Source: Actinomadura oligospora ATCC 43269 (GTDB lineage Bacteria; Actinomycetota; Actinomycetes; Streptosporangiales; Streptosporangiaceae). From it: 64,000 nucleotides of DNA. Each line of letters opens with the position of its first letter. Position 1 is the first letter of the stretch. The position numbers and the translations under genes are program-made. This document shows, piece by piece, positions 7,799 to 15,750 of this stretch. Where the stretch lies: NCBI RefSeq assembly GCF_000518265.1, contig NZ_KI912410.1, forward strand, positions 662,774 to 726,773, given 5' to 3'. The notes beneath the pieces were generated by a model, which saw only the letters and a program-made list of their open reading frames with translations, did not search any database and was not told where the DNA came from.

Positions 7799-8271
7799 GT
7801 GGACGACGAACTGATCCTCCTGAACCCCGGCCCCGCCCGCACCTCCCAGCGGGTCAAGGACGCGCTGCTCCGAGGCGACCTGTGCCACCGCGAACCGGAG
7901 TTCGGCGAACTCCTCGCCAAGATCCGCGCGGACCTTCCCCGCGCGCTCAACCTGACCGCCCACGAGGCGCTGCTGGTGACCGGATCCGGCACCTCGGCGA
8001 TGGAGATGGCGTCATCAGCTCAGTCCGCGAGGGCCGGGAGATCCTGGTGGTGGACAACGAGGTCTACGGTGACCGGCTGCTGCGGATCGCCCGCGCCAAC
8101 GGGATCACCGCGCACACCGTCCGCCCGGACGGCGGCGACCTCACCCGCTGGACGACGCCGGTCGACCCCGAGGCGGTGCGGGCGGCGCTCGCCGAGCACC
8201 CGGGCGTGGACGCGGTCGCGGCTCCGCGCCGTGCGCTGAGGACGGCCCACTTCGCCCCGGAACGCCGGTAA
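7799..8271 (+). pseudogene. Aminotransferase of the alanine-glyoxylate / 2-aminoethylphosphonate type, frameshifted and truncated
   Basis: The first 70 residues from the GTG at 7799 (LLNPGPARTSQRVKDAL, then CHREPEFGELL and VTGSGTSAMEMA) match the start of fold-type I PLP aminotransferases such as 2-aminoethylphosphonate-pyruvate or serine-glyoxylate aminotransferase. At about 8011 one base is missing, and the family sequence continues in the +1 frame (VISSVREGREILVVDNEVYG, then GDRLLRIA) to about 8222. There it stops being recognisable, before the PLP lysine region. About the last two thirds of the protein are absent. The gene is therefore inactive, next to purU. Confidence 0.8.
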
Positions 8272-8368
8272 TGCCGCTCCGACGTGGGGGAACGTCAGCG
8301 CCGGAGGGAGGCCGCGCGTAAGCTCGTAGCCTCATTCCGGACGTCCCGACCGCGGCGAAAGTGAAGTC

Positions 8369-9232
8369 ATGACCCAGCAAGATCAGCGCGAGTTCGTCCT
8401 GACGCTCTCCTGCCCGGACCGTCCGGGCATCGTGGCCGCCGTCTCGGGGGCGCTGGCCGAGCGCGGCTGCAACATCCTGGAGAGCCAGCAGTTCGGCGAC
8501 CCCGACTCCGCCACGTTCTTCATGCGCGTCCAGTTCACAGCCTCGGCGGACCTGGACGCCGACGGGCTCCGCGCCGGGTTCGCCGCCCTCGGCACCGAGC
8601 TCGGCCTCGACTGGCGGCTGCACGACACCGCCGAGCGCCCGCGCGTGCTGATCATGGTGTCGAAGTTCGGGCACTGCCTGAACGACCTGCTCTACCGGCA
8701 GCGGTCCGGGCTGCTGGACGTGGACATCGTCGCCGTCGCGTCCAACCACCCGGACATGCGCCCGCTCACCCAGTCGTACGGGATCGACTACCACCACCTG
8801 CCGGTCGGGCGCGGCGGCAAGGCGGCGCAGGAGACCGAGATCCTCGCGCTGGTCGAGCACTACCGCGCCGACCTGGTCGTCCTCGCCCGGTACATGCAGA
8901 TCCTCTCGGACGACTTCTGCGCCAAGCTCCCCGGGCAGATCATCAACATCCACCACTCGTTCCTGCCGAGCTTCAAGGGCGCCAAGCCCTACCACCAGGC
9001 GCACGCGCGCGGGGTGAAGCTCATCGGCGCGACCGCGCACTACGTGACGCCCGCCCTGGACGAGGGGCCGATCATCGAGCAGGAGATCGCGCGCGTCGAC
9101 CACGCGCACAGCGCCGACGAACTGGTCGCCGTCGGACGCGACGTCGAGTGCCTGGCGCTCTCCCGCGCCGTCCGCTGGCACGCCGAGCACCGCGTCCTGC
9201 TGAACGGCGACCGCACCGTCGTCTTCCGCTGA
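8369..9232 (+). CDS. purU: Formyltetrahydrofolate deformylase
   Basis: 287 residues. An N-terminal ACT regulatory domain (residues about 8-80, SCPDRPGIVAAVSGAL) is followed by a formyltransferase-fold catalytic domain with the INIHHSFLPSFKGAKPYHQAH active-site region (Asn, His) and the DEGPIIEQ aspartate. It hydrolyses 10-formyl-THF to formate and THF, balancing one-carbon pools and supplying formate for purine synthesis. It functionally fits the glycine-cleavage genes further along, though they are not co-transcribed. It has no operon partner. Confidence 0.97.
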   Translation: MTQQDQREFVLTLSCPDRPGIVAAVSGALAERGCNILESQQFGDPDSATFFMRVQFTASADLDADGLRAGFAALGTELGLDWRLHDTAERPRVLIMVSKFGHCLNDLLYRQRSGLLDVDIVAVASNHPDMRPLTQSYGIDYHHLPVGRGGKAAQETEILALVEHYRADLVVLARYMQILSDDFCAKLPGQIINIHHSFLPSFKGAKPYHQAHARGVKLIGATAHYVTPALDEGPIIEQEIARVDHAHSADELVAVGRDVECLALSRAVRWHAEHRVLLNGDRTVVFR

Positions 9233-9420
9233 CCCGCCCTCTGCCTCCTTCCGCCCCTTTCCCGTCGACCTGCCTTTCGCTGGTCCGCCTTCCGTCCACT
9301 CGTCTTCCGCTGGTCCGTTTTCGTCGACCCGCCTTCCGCCAGCCCCTCTCTCCGTCGACCCGTCTTCCGCTGGTCCCGTCTTCCGCCGACTCGCCTCCCG
9401 CTGGCCCCCTCTCCGCCCAA
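9220..9420. repeat. Degenerate repeats seeded by the purU 3' end
   Basis: The last codons and stop of purU (CGTCTTCCGCTG, 9220-9231) recur exactly at 9301 and 9361 within a pyrimidine-rich run of related phrases (CGTCGACC, CTTCCGCTGGTCC). The whole spacer 9233-9571 has no convincing gene. Confidence 0.6.
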
Positions 9421-9571
9421 CCGCCTTGCGCCGGTCCCGGGTTCCGGCGGCTCGGCCTGCAGCCCTTGCAGATAGAGGCTTCTCGGCATGGCGGGTTTCA
9501 CGGAGCGTGCCGCTGCCTCACCATGGGTAACGGCATTCCGGGGCGGTCCGGTTCCCGCGTGGGGGTGGTGA

Positions 9572-10183
9572 ATGGGCGAGACGCTGGTCGACGACCTCAT
9601 CGAAGAGGCGCACGCCCGGCAGCAGGCCCGGCGGACCGCGTTGGCCGAGTTCCGGCCGCGTCGCGTCGCGTTGCTCGCCGGGACGGGCCTGGTGCTCGCC
9701 GTCGTCGGCGGTGGCACGGCGGTGCAGGCGCTGTCCACGATGGTCGGGACGCCGGTCCGGTTCGTCCAGGTGAGGCCGGTCGCGCACGCGCTGAGGCACG
9801 CCGCGTGGCACGACCGTCCGGTGCTGGCGGTCGCGTCCGCGCTGGCCGTCACCGGGGCGTTGCTGCTGCTGGCGCTGGTTCCCGGCCGTCCGCGGCGGGA
9901 GCCGCTGCGGGGCACGGACCCGCGCCTCGCGGGCGGTGTCTCCCGGCGTGACCTGCGCCGCGCGCTCGCCGACGCCGCGCTCGACGTGGCCGGTGTCGAA
10001 AGGGCGCGGGTGCGGCTGCGCGACGGCTTCCGCCGCCGCGTCGTCGTCCGCGCCGCGACCCGGTACCGGAACCCCGCCAACTGCGCCGACCTGGTCCGGC
10101 GGGCCGTCCGCGCCCGGCTGGACGACTTCGACCTGATGCGCGCACGCCGCGTCGACGTCCGCCTGAGCTGGCGCGACGACTGA
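9572..10183 (+). CDS. DUF6286 family membrane protein (copy 1)
   Basis: 203 residues with two membrane helices (about 33-55 and 88-108). Between them lies an extracytoplasmic segment with a conserved RP..W pattern, and a soluble tail (about 130-203, VRLRDGFRRRVVVRAATRY) follows. This layout matches DUF6286 proteins, which in actinobacteria sit in Asp23/Gls24-AmaP gene clusters. A second copy lies at 13320. The start ATG is preceded by GGGGGTGGTG. It is probably co-transcribed with the AmaP-like gene at 10325. The role is inferred as envelope-stress membrane scaffolding. Confidence 0.75.
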   Translation: MGETLVDDLIEEAHARQQARRTALAEFRPRRVALLAGTGLVLAVVGGGTAVQALSTMVGTPVRFVQVRPVAHALRHAAWHDRPVLAVASALAVTGALLLLALVPGRPRREPLRGTDPRLAGGVSRRDLRRALADAALDVAGVERARVRLRDGFRRRVVVRAATRYRNPANCADLVRRAVRARLDDFDLMRARRVDVRLSWRDD

Positions 10184-10288
10184 GCATGGCGACGGATCCG
10201 AAGCGCGGGCGGACGCCACCGTGAGCGGCGGACCTTGAGGCGGTGGGTGACCGGGCGACGGACGACGACTGAGCACGGTGACGGATCC
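10175..10288. repeat. 25-base direct repeat starting at the DUF6286 stop
   Basis: GACGACTGAGCA-GG-GACGGATCC occurs at 10175-10199, where it contains the stop codon of the DUF6286 gene, and again at 10264-10288 with two differences. This is one of several cases in the window where a gene 3' end is copied into the spacer. Confidence 0.75.
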
Positions 10289-10324
10289 ACCGCGCGGGGG
10301 CGCGGGCGACGGAGAGGGCTGGGC

Positions 10325-10975
10325 ATGCGGATCGTGGCGGGACTGACCGGGCTGCTGCTGCTCGGGACCGGGGTGCTGGCGTTGTGCGCCGGTTTGGGTG
10401 TGTTCGGGCCGGATGTGGCGGGCACGGCGGTGCTGTCGCCCGCGACCGACCGGTTCATCGTGGGCCACGACTGGTTCTGGCCGCTGGCCGGGGCGGTCGC
10501 CGAGGTCGTTGCGCTGGCCGGGCTGGTCGGGGTGGGCGGTGTCGTCCGGGCCGCGGTGCGCCGCCGCCGTGCGAGCGTGGACGGCGCGACCCGCATGCAC
10601 GCCCGCGCCGCGTCCGGCGACCTGGTGCGGGACGTGACGCGGGCGCCGGGCGTCCGGGCCGTCCGGGTGCGGCTGACCGGGACGGCGGCGCGGCCGAGGC
10701 TGGCGATGACCGTGGAGTGCGCGCCGGACGCGCGTCCCGGCGAGGTGCACGCGGTGCTCGGCGGCGAGCCCGCCACGCGGTTCCGCGACGCGCTGGGCAT
10801 GCAGTCGCTGCTGGTCGCCGTCCGGTACCGGCTGGCGGACGCGTCGGACCCGCTCGACATCCCCAGCGACGAGGACGTCGAGGACGCACTGGTGCCGCAC
10901 GCGAGGCGGCGCCCGTCCCGGCCCCCGACGGGGGACGACGGGTCCGCGCCGGTTACCGACCGTGATGTCGGGTAG
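10325..10975 (+). CDS. AmaP-like alkaline shock membrane anchor protein (copy 1)
   Basis: 216 residues. Two N-terminal helices (about 3-25 and 58-78) carry the FIVGHDWFWPLAG linker, and a soluble domain follows with GVRAVRVRLTGTAARPRLAMTVEC. AmaP proteins anchor Asp23 to the membrane in firmicutes; the actinobacterial relatives have this two-helix plus beta-domain layout. The start ATG at 10325 has GGAGAGG upstream; a longer frame to 10235 lacks a ribosome site. The paralogue at 13959 shares the VRARLTG-PSAPRL motif. A strong terminator follows at 11041. Confidence 0.7.
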   Translation: MRIVAGLTGLLLLGTGVLALCAGLGVFGPDVAGTAVLSPATDRFIVGHDWFWPLAGAVAEVVALAGLVGVGGVVRAAVRRRRASVDGATRMHARAASGDLVRDVTRAPGVRAVRVRLTGTAARPRLAMTVECAPDARPGEVHAVLGGEPATRFRDALGMQSLLVAVRYRLADASDPLDIPSDEDVEDALVPHARRRPSRPPTGDDGSAPVTDRDVG

Positions 10976-11040
10976 GGATGTCGGGAAGGTCGGGAGTGTT
11001 GACGCCTCCCGGCCTTGGTGGCGTTCGACCCGATGACAGG

Positions 11041-11075
11041 GGACCGGTGGCGTGATCGTGCCACCGGTCCTTTTT
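11041..11075 (+). terminator. Rho-independent terminator
   Basis: GGACCGGTGGC (11041-11051) pairs perfectly with GCCACCGGTCC (11060-11070) over an 8-base loop and is followed by TTTTT. It ends the DUF6286-AmaP unit and separates it from the Asp23 operon. Confidence 0.92.
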
Positions 11076-11135
11076 GGTGGTCTCTTGCCTTGTGGGGCGG
11101 TTTTCCTGTTACGGAACGTGAGCATGAACTCGGCA

Positions 11136-11165
11136 ATCACGAGGCCACAGATCACGAGGCCACAG
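11136..11165. repeat. Two perfect 15-base tandem copies
   Basis: ATCACGAGGCCACAG repeated head to tail immediately before the ribosome site of the Asp23 gene at 11177. It may be a regulator site or a recent duplication in the 5' leader. Confidence 0.7.
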
Positions 11166-11176
11166 GGGGAATCGCC

Positions 11177-11761
11177 GTGAGTCCACAGAGCGGGCAGCAG
11201 GCCACCAGGGAACGCATGGACGGGCTGCCGAACCAGCAGGTGCGGACCGTCGCGGACCGCAAGTCCGGTGCCGCGGGCAAACCGGGACCGGTCGGCGACG
11301 CGAGCGCCGGCCGCGCGGTCGCGCCCAAGCAGAACGGCGCGCTGGTCAGCGACACCGGCCGGACCAGGATCGCGGACGGCGTGGTGGCGAAGATCGCCGG
11401 CATGGCGTCCCGCGAGGTCGGCGGCGTCCACGCCATGGGCGCCGGGATGGCCCGCACGATCGGCTCGGTCCGGGAGCGCATCCCGGGCGTCGGGACCAGC
11501 GTGACCCGGGGCGTCGCGGTCCAGGTCGGCGAGCGGCAGGCCGCCGTGGACATCGACCTGGTCGTCGAGTACGGGGTCGCCATCCCCGACCTCGCGCGGG
11601 CCGTCCGGGAGAGCGTGATCCACCAGGTCGAGCAGATGACCGGGCTGGAGGTGGTCGAGGTGAACATCACCGTCGACGACGTCCACCTGCCCGGGGACGA
11701 GAACCACAGGCAGGACGAGGCGTCGAACGAGGCCGACAGGCCGTCGCCGCGGGTGCAGTGA
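11177..11761 (+). CDS. Asp23/Gls24 family envelope stress protein
   Basis: 194 residues. After a polar, disordered N-terminus (about 1-60) comes the Asp23 domain: TRIADGVVAKIAGMASREVGGV, then TRGVAVQVGERQAAVDIDLVVEYG, IPDLARAVRESV and MTGLEVVEVNITVDDV. The domain is cytosolic and works with AmaP at the membrane during envelope or alkaline stress in firmicutes; in actinobacteria the role is inferred. The GTG at 11177 follows AGGGGGAAT; an earlier in-frame ATG at 11015 is rejected because it would translate the terminator. It is the first gene of a seven-gene run with mostly overlapping stops and starts. Confidence 0.85.
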   Translation: MSPQSGQQATRERMDGLPNQQVRTVADRKSGAAGKPGPVGDASAGRAVAPKQNGALVSDTGRTRIADGVVAKIAGMASREVGGVHAMGAGMARTIGSVRERIPGVGTSVTRGVAVQVGERQAAVDIDLVVEYGVAIPDLARAVRESVIHQVEQMTGLEVVEVNITVDDVHLPGDENHRQDEASNEADRPSPRVQ

Positions 11762-12330
11762 CCGGCGGGACGTCCGGTCCGGTGGGACGGGCGGGGGCCG
11801 GGGGGCCGCCGTCCGTCGAGCTGGCCGAGCGCGTCGCCGCCGCGGTGACCGCGCTGCCGGACGTGGCGGGCCTCGCGGGCGGGCGCTCGCCGCTGGCCAG
11901 CGGGGTCGCGCCCCCGGCGAGCGGGGTCACGCCCCTGCTCGCGACCTACCGTGCCGGGACGCCGGTGAACGGGGTGGCCGTCCGGGACGACGCCGTCGAG
12001 ATCGGAGTGGTGGCCCGGTTCGGGCGTCCGCTGGCCGACCTCGCCGACGACGTCCGGGCCGCCGCCCGCGCGCTGGCCGGGGACCGCCGGGTGGACGTCC
12101 TGATCGCCGACATCGTCGAGGACGACGCAACGGTCACCGACGACCGAGCGAGCGCGGACGACCGAGCGGCCGGGAACGACCGGCCGCGCGGGAACGGCCG
12201 CGCGGGCGGGAACCGCGACGCGGCCGGGGACCGCCGAGTGGGCGGGGACGGTGGCGCGGCCGGGGACGAGCGGCCGGGCACGGACGACCGGCCGGGCGGG
12301 GGCGTCGCGGGCGCGGGCGATCCGGCATGA
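11758..12330 (+). CDS. Asp23-like protein with a repetitive acidic-basic tail
   Basis: 190 residues starting at a GTG that overlaps the previous stop by four bases. The core (about 20-125: ELAERVAAAVTALPDVAGLAGG, then VEIGVVARFGRPLADLADDVRAAA) resembles a shortened Asp23 domain. The tail from about 128 is built of phrases like DDRAAGNDRPRGNG, probably disordered. Translation is coupled to the gene before. No exact family was recognised beyond the Asp23 resemblance. Confidence 0.7.
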   Translation: MTGGTSGPVGRAGAGGPPSVELAERVAAAVTALPDVAGLAGGRSPLASGVAPPASGVTPLLATYRAGTPVNGVAVRDDAVEIGVVARFGRPLADLADDVRAAARALAGDRRVDVLIADIVEDDATVTDDRASADDRAAGNDRPRGNGRAGGNRDAAGDRRVGGDGGAAGDERPGTDDRPGGGVAGAGDPA

Positions 12331-12587
12331 GGCACGGCCTGATGGGCGCGCGGGGCGAGGACAGGGCGGAGCGCGAGGCGTTCCGCGCCTGGGTGCGCGA
12401 CCACCACCCGGACCTCGGCGGCGACCCGGCGGAGTTCGCCGCCGAACTCCGCCGCAGGCGGCGCGCCCGGACGAGGGGGGACCCGGCGCCGGACGCGCCG
12501 ATCGTCGGCGTCCAGAGGCGGTTCGGCCCGGTCGCGGCGGTGGAGCGCTGGCGCTACCGCCGCCGCCGGGCGCGACGACTGCGGTGA
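12327..12587 (+). CDS. Small protein with a J-domain-like HPD motif
   Basis: 86 residues, ATGA overlap with the previous gene. The stretch AFRAWVRDHHPDLGGDPAEFAAEL (residues about 18-41) has the helix-HPD-helix pattern seen at the heart of DnaJ domains, but the rest of a J domain is missing and the C-terminus is strongly basic (RRRRRAR, RYRRRRARRLR). It may be a degenerate J protein or only look like one. Its place inside the Asp23 operon suggests a role in the same process. Confidence 0.65.
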   Translation: MRHGLMGARGEDRAEREAFRAWVRDHHPDLGGDPAEFAAELRRRRRARTRGDPAPDAPIVGVQRRFGPVAAVERWRYRRRRARRLR

Positions 12588-12625
12588 CCGCCTGAAGGGA
12601 CGGGACTGCGGTGACCGCCTGAAGG
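12577..12625. repeat. 22-base direct repeat starting at a stop codon
   Basis: GACTGCGGTGACCGCCTGAAGG occurs at 12577-12598, spanning the stop codon of the 86-residue gene, and again at 12604-12625. This is the same stop-anchored duplication pattern as at 10175 and 42151. Confidence 0.85.
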
Positions 12626-12715
12626 ACGGGATGGGGCTGCGCTGGCGGGCGCAACGGGACGGGCCGCAGGGGCGGCGCGTCGGGACGGCTGCGGCAGCGG
12701 CCCGAGGGGGAGAGC

Positions 12716-12922
12716 ATGAACGGAATCTCGATCTGGTCCATGGTGGGCCTCGGGTACGGGACCGCGCTCGGCTTCGCCGGGGTGTTCGGCGGACTGGGCG
12801 GGTTCCTCCTGGTCCTGGTGCTCGGCCTGGTGGGGCTGCTGGCCGGGCGCGCCGTCGCCGGAGAGATCGACGTCGCCGGGGTGTGGGAGTCGCTCGGCAA
12901 CCGGAAACGGCCGATGGCATGA
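12716..12922 (+). CDS. Small membrane protein, DUF2273-like
   Basis: 68 residues with a glycine-rich hydrophobic core (about 8-48, YGTALGFAGVFGGLGGFLLV) and a short polar tail. Small two-helix proteins of the DUF2273 kind are a standing member of Asp23 operons. A good ribosome site (GAGGGGGAG) precedes the ATG, which reopens translation after the 128-base spacer. The next gene overlaps by four bases. Confidence 0.7.
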   Translation: MNGISIWSMVGLGYGTALGFAGVFGGLGGFLLVLVLGLVGLLAGRAVAGEIDVAGVWESLGNRKRPMA

Positions 12923-13323
12923 CCGTCGTCGTCCGCACCGGGCCCGCAGGGGACACGGTTCCGGCCGCGTCGCAGCGCGGGACGACCCGGGTCACCGACC
13001 GCGTGATCACGCGGGTGGTCGGCCGGGCGGCCGGGGAGGCCGCCGGGACGACGGGGCGGGACCGGTCCGTCCTCGGTGTGCGCGTCGGCGGACGCGGCGA
13101 GGCCCGTGCCCGCGTCGCCGTCGACGGCGACCGGGTGACCGCGCGCGTGTCCACGTCGGTCGAGTATCCGGTTCCCGTCCGGCAGGTCGCGCGGCGCATC
13201 CGTGAGCTGGTGAGCGCGCGCGTCTTCGAGATGACCGGGATGACCGTCGAGCGCGTGGACGTCGAGGTCGCCTCCTTCGACCGCGCCGACGCCGCCGCCT
13301 CCGGACCGAGGCGGCTCGAATGA
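12919..13323 (+). CDS. Asp23/Gls24 family protein (third copy)
   Basis: 134 residues. The Asp23 pattern is clear: VTDRVITRVVGRAAGEA, then ARARVAVDGDRVTARVSTSVEYPVPV, QVARRIRELV and MTGMTVERVDVEVASF. It lacks the long disordered N-terminus of the 11177 protein. It starts at an ATGA overlap and ends in an ATGA overlap with DUF6286 copy 2, so all three are translationally coupled. Probably a subunit of the same membrane-associated assembly. Confidence 0.8.
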   Translation: MTVVVRTGPAGDTVPAASQRGTTRVTDRVITRVVGRAAGEAAGTTGRDRSVLGVRVGGRGEARARVAVDGDRVTARVSTSVEYPVPVRQVARRIRELVSARVFEMTGMTVERVDVEVASFDRADAAASGPRRLE

Positions 13324-13955
13324 CCACGCATGCGGGACGGTTGCCGAAGTCGACGTCGCGGGCGGCGGTGGACGCGGGGGTCCCGGTGGGGAAGGGGACG
13401 CGGGCGGCGCGGGTGGCGCGGTCGGCGTTCCGGCCACGCCGGATCGTGACGTCGCTGGTCGCGGCCGTGGCGCTGACCGCGGGAGGGACGATCGCCGCGA
13501 TCGAGGTGTTCTCGGCGCTGGGCGGGCATCCGGCGCGGCTCGTCCCGTACGACCGGGCCGTGCGCTGGGCGGAGCGCTCGTCCTGGCAGAACTGGGCGGT
13601 GCTCGCGATCTGCGCCGCGGTGGCGCTGCTCGGGCTGTGGTTCCTGCTGGCCGGGCTGCTTCCGGGACGGCCCCGGGTCGTCCCGTTGCGCGGTGACAAC
13701 AGGGATCTGGCGATGGCGCTCACGCGCGGCGGGTTGTGCAACACGCTCGCCTCGGTCGCCGAGAGCGTGCCGGGCGCGTCGCAGGCGCACGTCACGCTGG
13801 GCCGCCACCGGGTGAGGGTGTCCGTGCACTGCCCGTCCCATGAGGTGGACGCGGTGAAGGAGCAGGTCAGAGCGGCCGTCCAGGAGAGGCTGGACGAGAT
13901 CCGCCCGCTGACGCGGTACAGGGTCGCCGTCCGGGCGCGGACCAGGCAGGGGTGA
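13320..13955 (+). CDS. DUF6286 family membrane protein (copy 2)
   Basis: 211 residues; two membrane helices (about 42-64 and 96-118) separated by a segment with VPYDRAVRWAERSSWQNWAVL, then a soluble domain (about 130-211). It is similar in layout and in the PGRPR-VPLRG motif to the protein at 9572, so the pair are paralogues. It is coupled to the Asp23 gene upstream, with AmaP three bases downstream. Confidence 0.78.
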   Translation: MTTHAGRLPKSTSRAAVDAGVPVGKGTRAARVARSAFRPRRIVTSLVAAVALTAGGTIAAIEVFSALGGHPARLVPYDRAVRWAERSSWQNWAVLAICAAVALLGLWFLLAGLLPGRPRVVPLRGDNRDLAMALTRGGLCNTLASVAESVPGASQAHVTLGRHRVRVSVHCPSHEVDAVKEQVRAAVQERLDEIRPLTRYRVAVRARTRQG

Positions 13956-13958
13956 GCG

Positions 13959-14537
13959 ATGGACCGGCATGCCGCGCGCCTGAACCGGGTCCTGCTCGTC
14001 CTGACCGGGGTGCTTCTCGCCGGGGCCGGGGGGATCGGGCTCGCGCTCGGCCTCCGGGCCTTCGGCGCCTCGCGCGCGCACGAGCCCGTCCTCAGCAGGG
14101 CGACGCGGCACTTCGCGGCGGTCCACTCCTGGTACTGGCCCGCGATCGGGGCCGGTGCCGTGGTGGCCGCGATCGTCGGGATCGCCTGGCTGCTCGCGCA
14201 GGGACGCTCCGACGGCATCACAGGGGTCGTCCTGGACGACGGCGACGGCACGGGCCGGACGATCGTCCCCGCCGGGACGCTCGTGACCGCGCTCCAGGAC
14301 GATGTCCAGCGGCTGCCCGGCGTCCGGGCGGTGCGGGCGAGGCTGACCGGGAAGCCGTCCGCGCCGAGGTTGTGCCTGAACGTCGCCTACGACCGTCGCG
14401 CCGACCTGCTGGAGCTGCGCCGCAGCATCCAGGCGCCCGCGCTCGCGCGCCTGCGCGGGTCACTCGAGGTGGAGCGGCTGCCCGCGGTCGTCCGGCTGCG
14501 CCTGGTCACCGGGGACGAGCGCCGCACCGTCGAGTGA
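13959..14537 (+). CDS. AmaP-like alkaline shock membrane anchor protein (copy 2)
   Basis: 192 residues. The two-helix N-terminus (about 9-30 and 60-82) contains FAAVHSWYWPAIG, matching FIVGHDWFWPLAG of copy 1. The soluble domain carries LPGVRAVRARLTGKPSAPRL and RLPAVVRLRLV. It is the last gene of the Asp23 operon, starting three bases after DUF6286. The duplication of this gene pair across two transcription units suggests separately controlled versions of the same membrane module. Confidence 0.75.
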   Translation: MDRHAARLNRVLLVLTGVLLAGAGGIGLALGLRAFGASRAHEPVLSRATRHFAAVHSWYWPAIGAGAVVAAIVGIAWLLAQGRSDGITGVVLDDGDGTGRTIVPAGTLVTALQDDVQRLPGVRAVRARLTGKPSAPRLCLNVAYDRRADLLELRRSIQAPALARLRGSLEVERLPAVVRLRLVTGDERRTVE

Positions 14538-14643
14538 CCTCCCAGGAATCGTCCCGGTGAGCATGCCGAGTGACGTTCCGCCGCGGGCCCAAGACCGAAC
14601 CCGGCTCTGGTCGCCGGGCCGGACGTGCGCGATGATGCCCGCC

Positions 14644-15450
14644 ATGGACGAACTGATGGCGGGGCATGTGGCGGCGTACGAGCAGACCGTCCGGTCGACG
14701 ATCGAGCTGGCCGAGACGTTCGACGACGCGGACTGGGACCGTCCGACCGAGCTCCCCGGATGGACCGTCAAGGACATCGTGTCGCACCTGGCCGGTGTGG
14801 AGGTCATGCTGATGGGCGAGGACCCGGCGCCCGGCCACACGACCCCGGACGACCTGCCGCACGTCCGCAACGATCTCGGCAGGCTGGTCGAGGCGGCGGT
14901 GGACCACCGGCGCGGGACGCCCGGCCCGGAGGTGCTGAAGGAGCTGCGCGCCGTCCTCGAACGGCGGCTTGAGCGGCTCGCGACGACCTCGCCCGACGAG
15001 CGCACGTGGCTGCCGATCGGCGGCGAGGGCCCCTACAGCGAGCTGATGGTGTTCCGCGCGTTCGACTGCTGGGTGCACGAGCAGGACATCCGGCGCGCGG
15101 TCGGACGGCCCGGCAACCTGGACGGTCCCGGCGGCCGGCGGATGTTCCAGATCGTCGTGCGCGGCCTGCCGATGATCGTCGGAAAGCGCGCCGCCGCGCC
15201 CGCCGGGACGGCCGTGACGTTCGAGATCAGCGGCGAGTTCGAGTTCACCCGGCACGTCCAGGTGGGTGAGGACGGGCGCGCCGCCTTCGCCGAGACCGTC
15301 CCTGAGGACGCGACCGTCCTGCGGATGGACTGGGAGACCTACACCCGCCTGGTGACGGGGCGCTGCACGTCCGCCGAGGTCACGGTGGGGGTCAGCGGGG
15401 ACGAGGGGCTGGCCGCGCGGATCCTCGGGGCCATGGCTCTGGCACCTTGA
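14644..15450 (+). CDS. Maleylpyruvate isomerase/DinB-like family protein
   Basis: 268 residues. The N-terminal four-helix DinB-like region (about 1-110) contains LPGWTVKDIVSHLAGVE, the hallmark of the mycothiol-dependent maleylpyruvate isomerase N-terminal family (TIGR03083-like), with a metal-type His; a later CWVHEQDIRRAVGRPG matches the same family. A C-terminal SCP2-like beta domain follows. Members often use or detoxify with mycothiol. The start is uncertain (ATG 14632, 14635 or 14644, GTG 14557); no strong ribosome site is seen, so it may be near-leaderless. Confidence 0.85.
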   Translation: MDELMAGHVAAYEQTVRSTIELAETFDDADWDRPTELPGWTVKDIVSHLAGVEVMLMGEDPAPGHTTPDDLPHVRNDLGRLVEAAVDHRRGTPGPEVLKELRAVLERRLERLATTSPDERTWLPIGGEGPYSELMVFRAFDCWVHEQDIRRAVGRPGNLDGPGGRRMFQIVVRGLPMIVGKRAAAPAGTAVTFEISGEFEFTRHVQVGEDGRAAFAETVPEDATVLRMDWETYTRLVTGRCTSAEVTVGVSGDEGLAARILGAMALAP

Positions 15451-15543
15451 CGACATCTTTGTCCGCATTATCCCCAAAATCACCCATTCGCGTCCTAACG
15501 TTTGGGGTACCCGCTGACGTCGAGGGCGTTTGGAGGTGTTCGC

Positions 15544-15639
15544 TTGCTGGAGCACCAGAGGACGGACGGCTCCCTCAGGGAGCCCTTCGACGGATGGAGG
15601 CGTGATCTGAACGACTTCCCAACGGGCCCCTTCCACTAG
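15544..15639 (+). CDS. Candidate 31-residue small protein
   Basis: A TTG start at 15544, preceded by GGAGGTG at 15531-15537, opens 31 codons (LLEHQRTDGSLREPF, then GWRRDLNDFPTGPFH) ending at TAG 15637-15639. The peptide is polar and compositionally ordinary rather than shadow-like. An 11-base-pair UUCG hairpin follows 78 bases later. No family is recognised; existence needs conservation or expression evidence. Confidence 0.35.
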   Translation: MLEHQRTDGSLREPFDGWRRDLNDFPTGPFH

Positions 15640-15717
15640 AGCGGCCCGAGCGCTCCGGAGGCCGTGACCAACCGCCACGACCTCTGGGAGCGCGACCCGT
15701 ATTTCGCACTGTCCAGG

Positions 15718-15743
15718 CGTCCGGGACGTTCGCGTCCCGGACG
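15718..15743. terminator. Perfect 11-bp hairpin with TTCG loop
   Basis: CGTCCGGGACG (15718-15728), TTCG, CGTCCCGGACG (15733-15743). UUCG tetraloops are exceptionally stable. There is no T-run, so this is a candidate factor-assisted terminator or a stable RNA end between the small frame at 15544 and the thiolase promoter. Confidence 0.6.
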
Positions 15744-15750
15744 TCTTCGC

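Noticed and set aside
11015..11176. Longer N-terminus for the Asp23 protein
   Set aside because: It would translate through the perfect terminator at 11041-11075; GTG 11177 has a good ribosome site.
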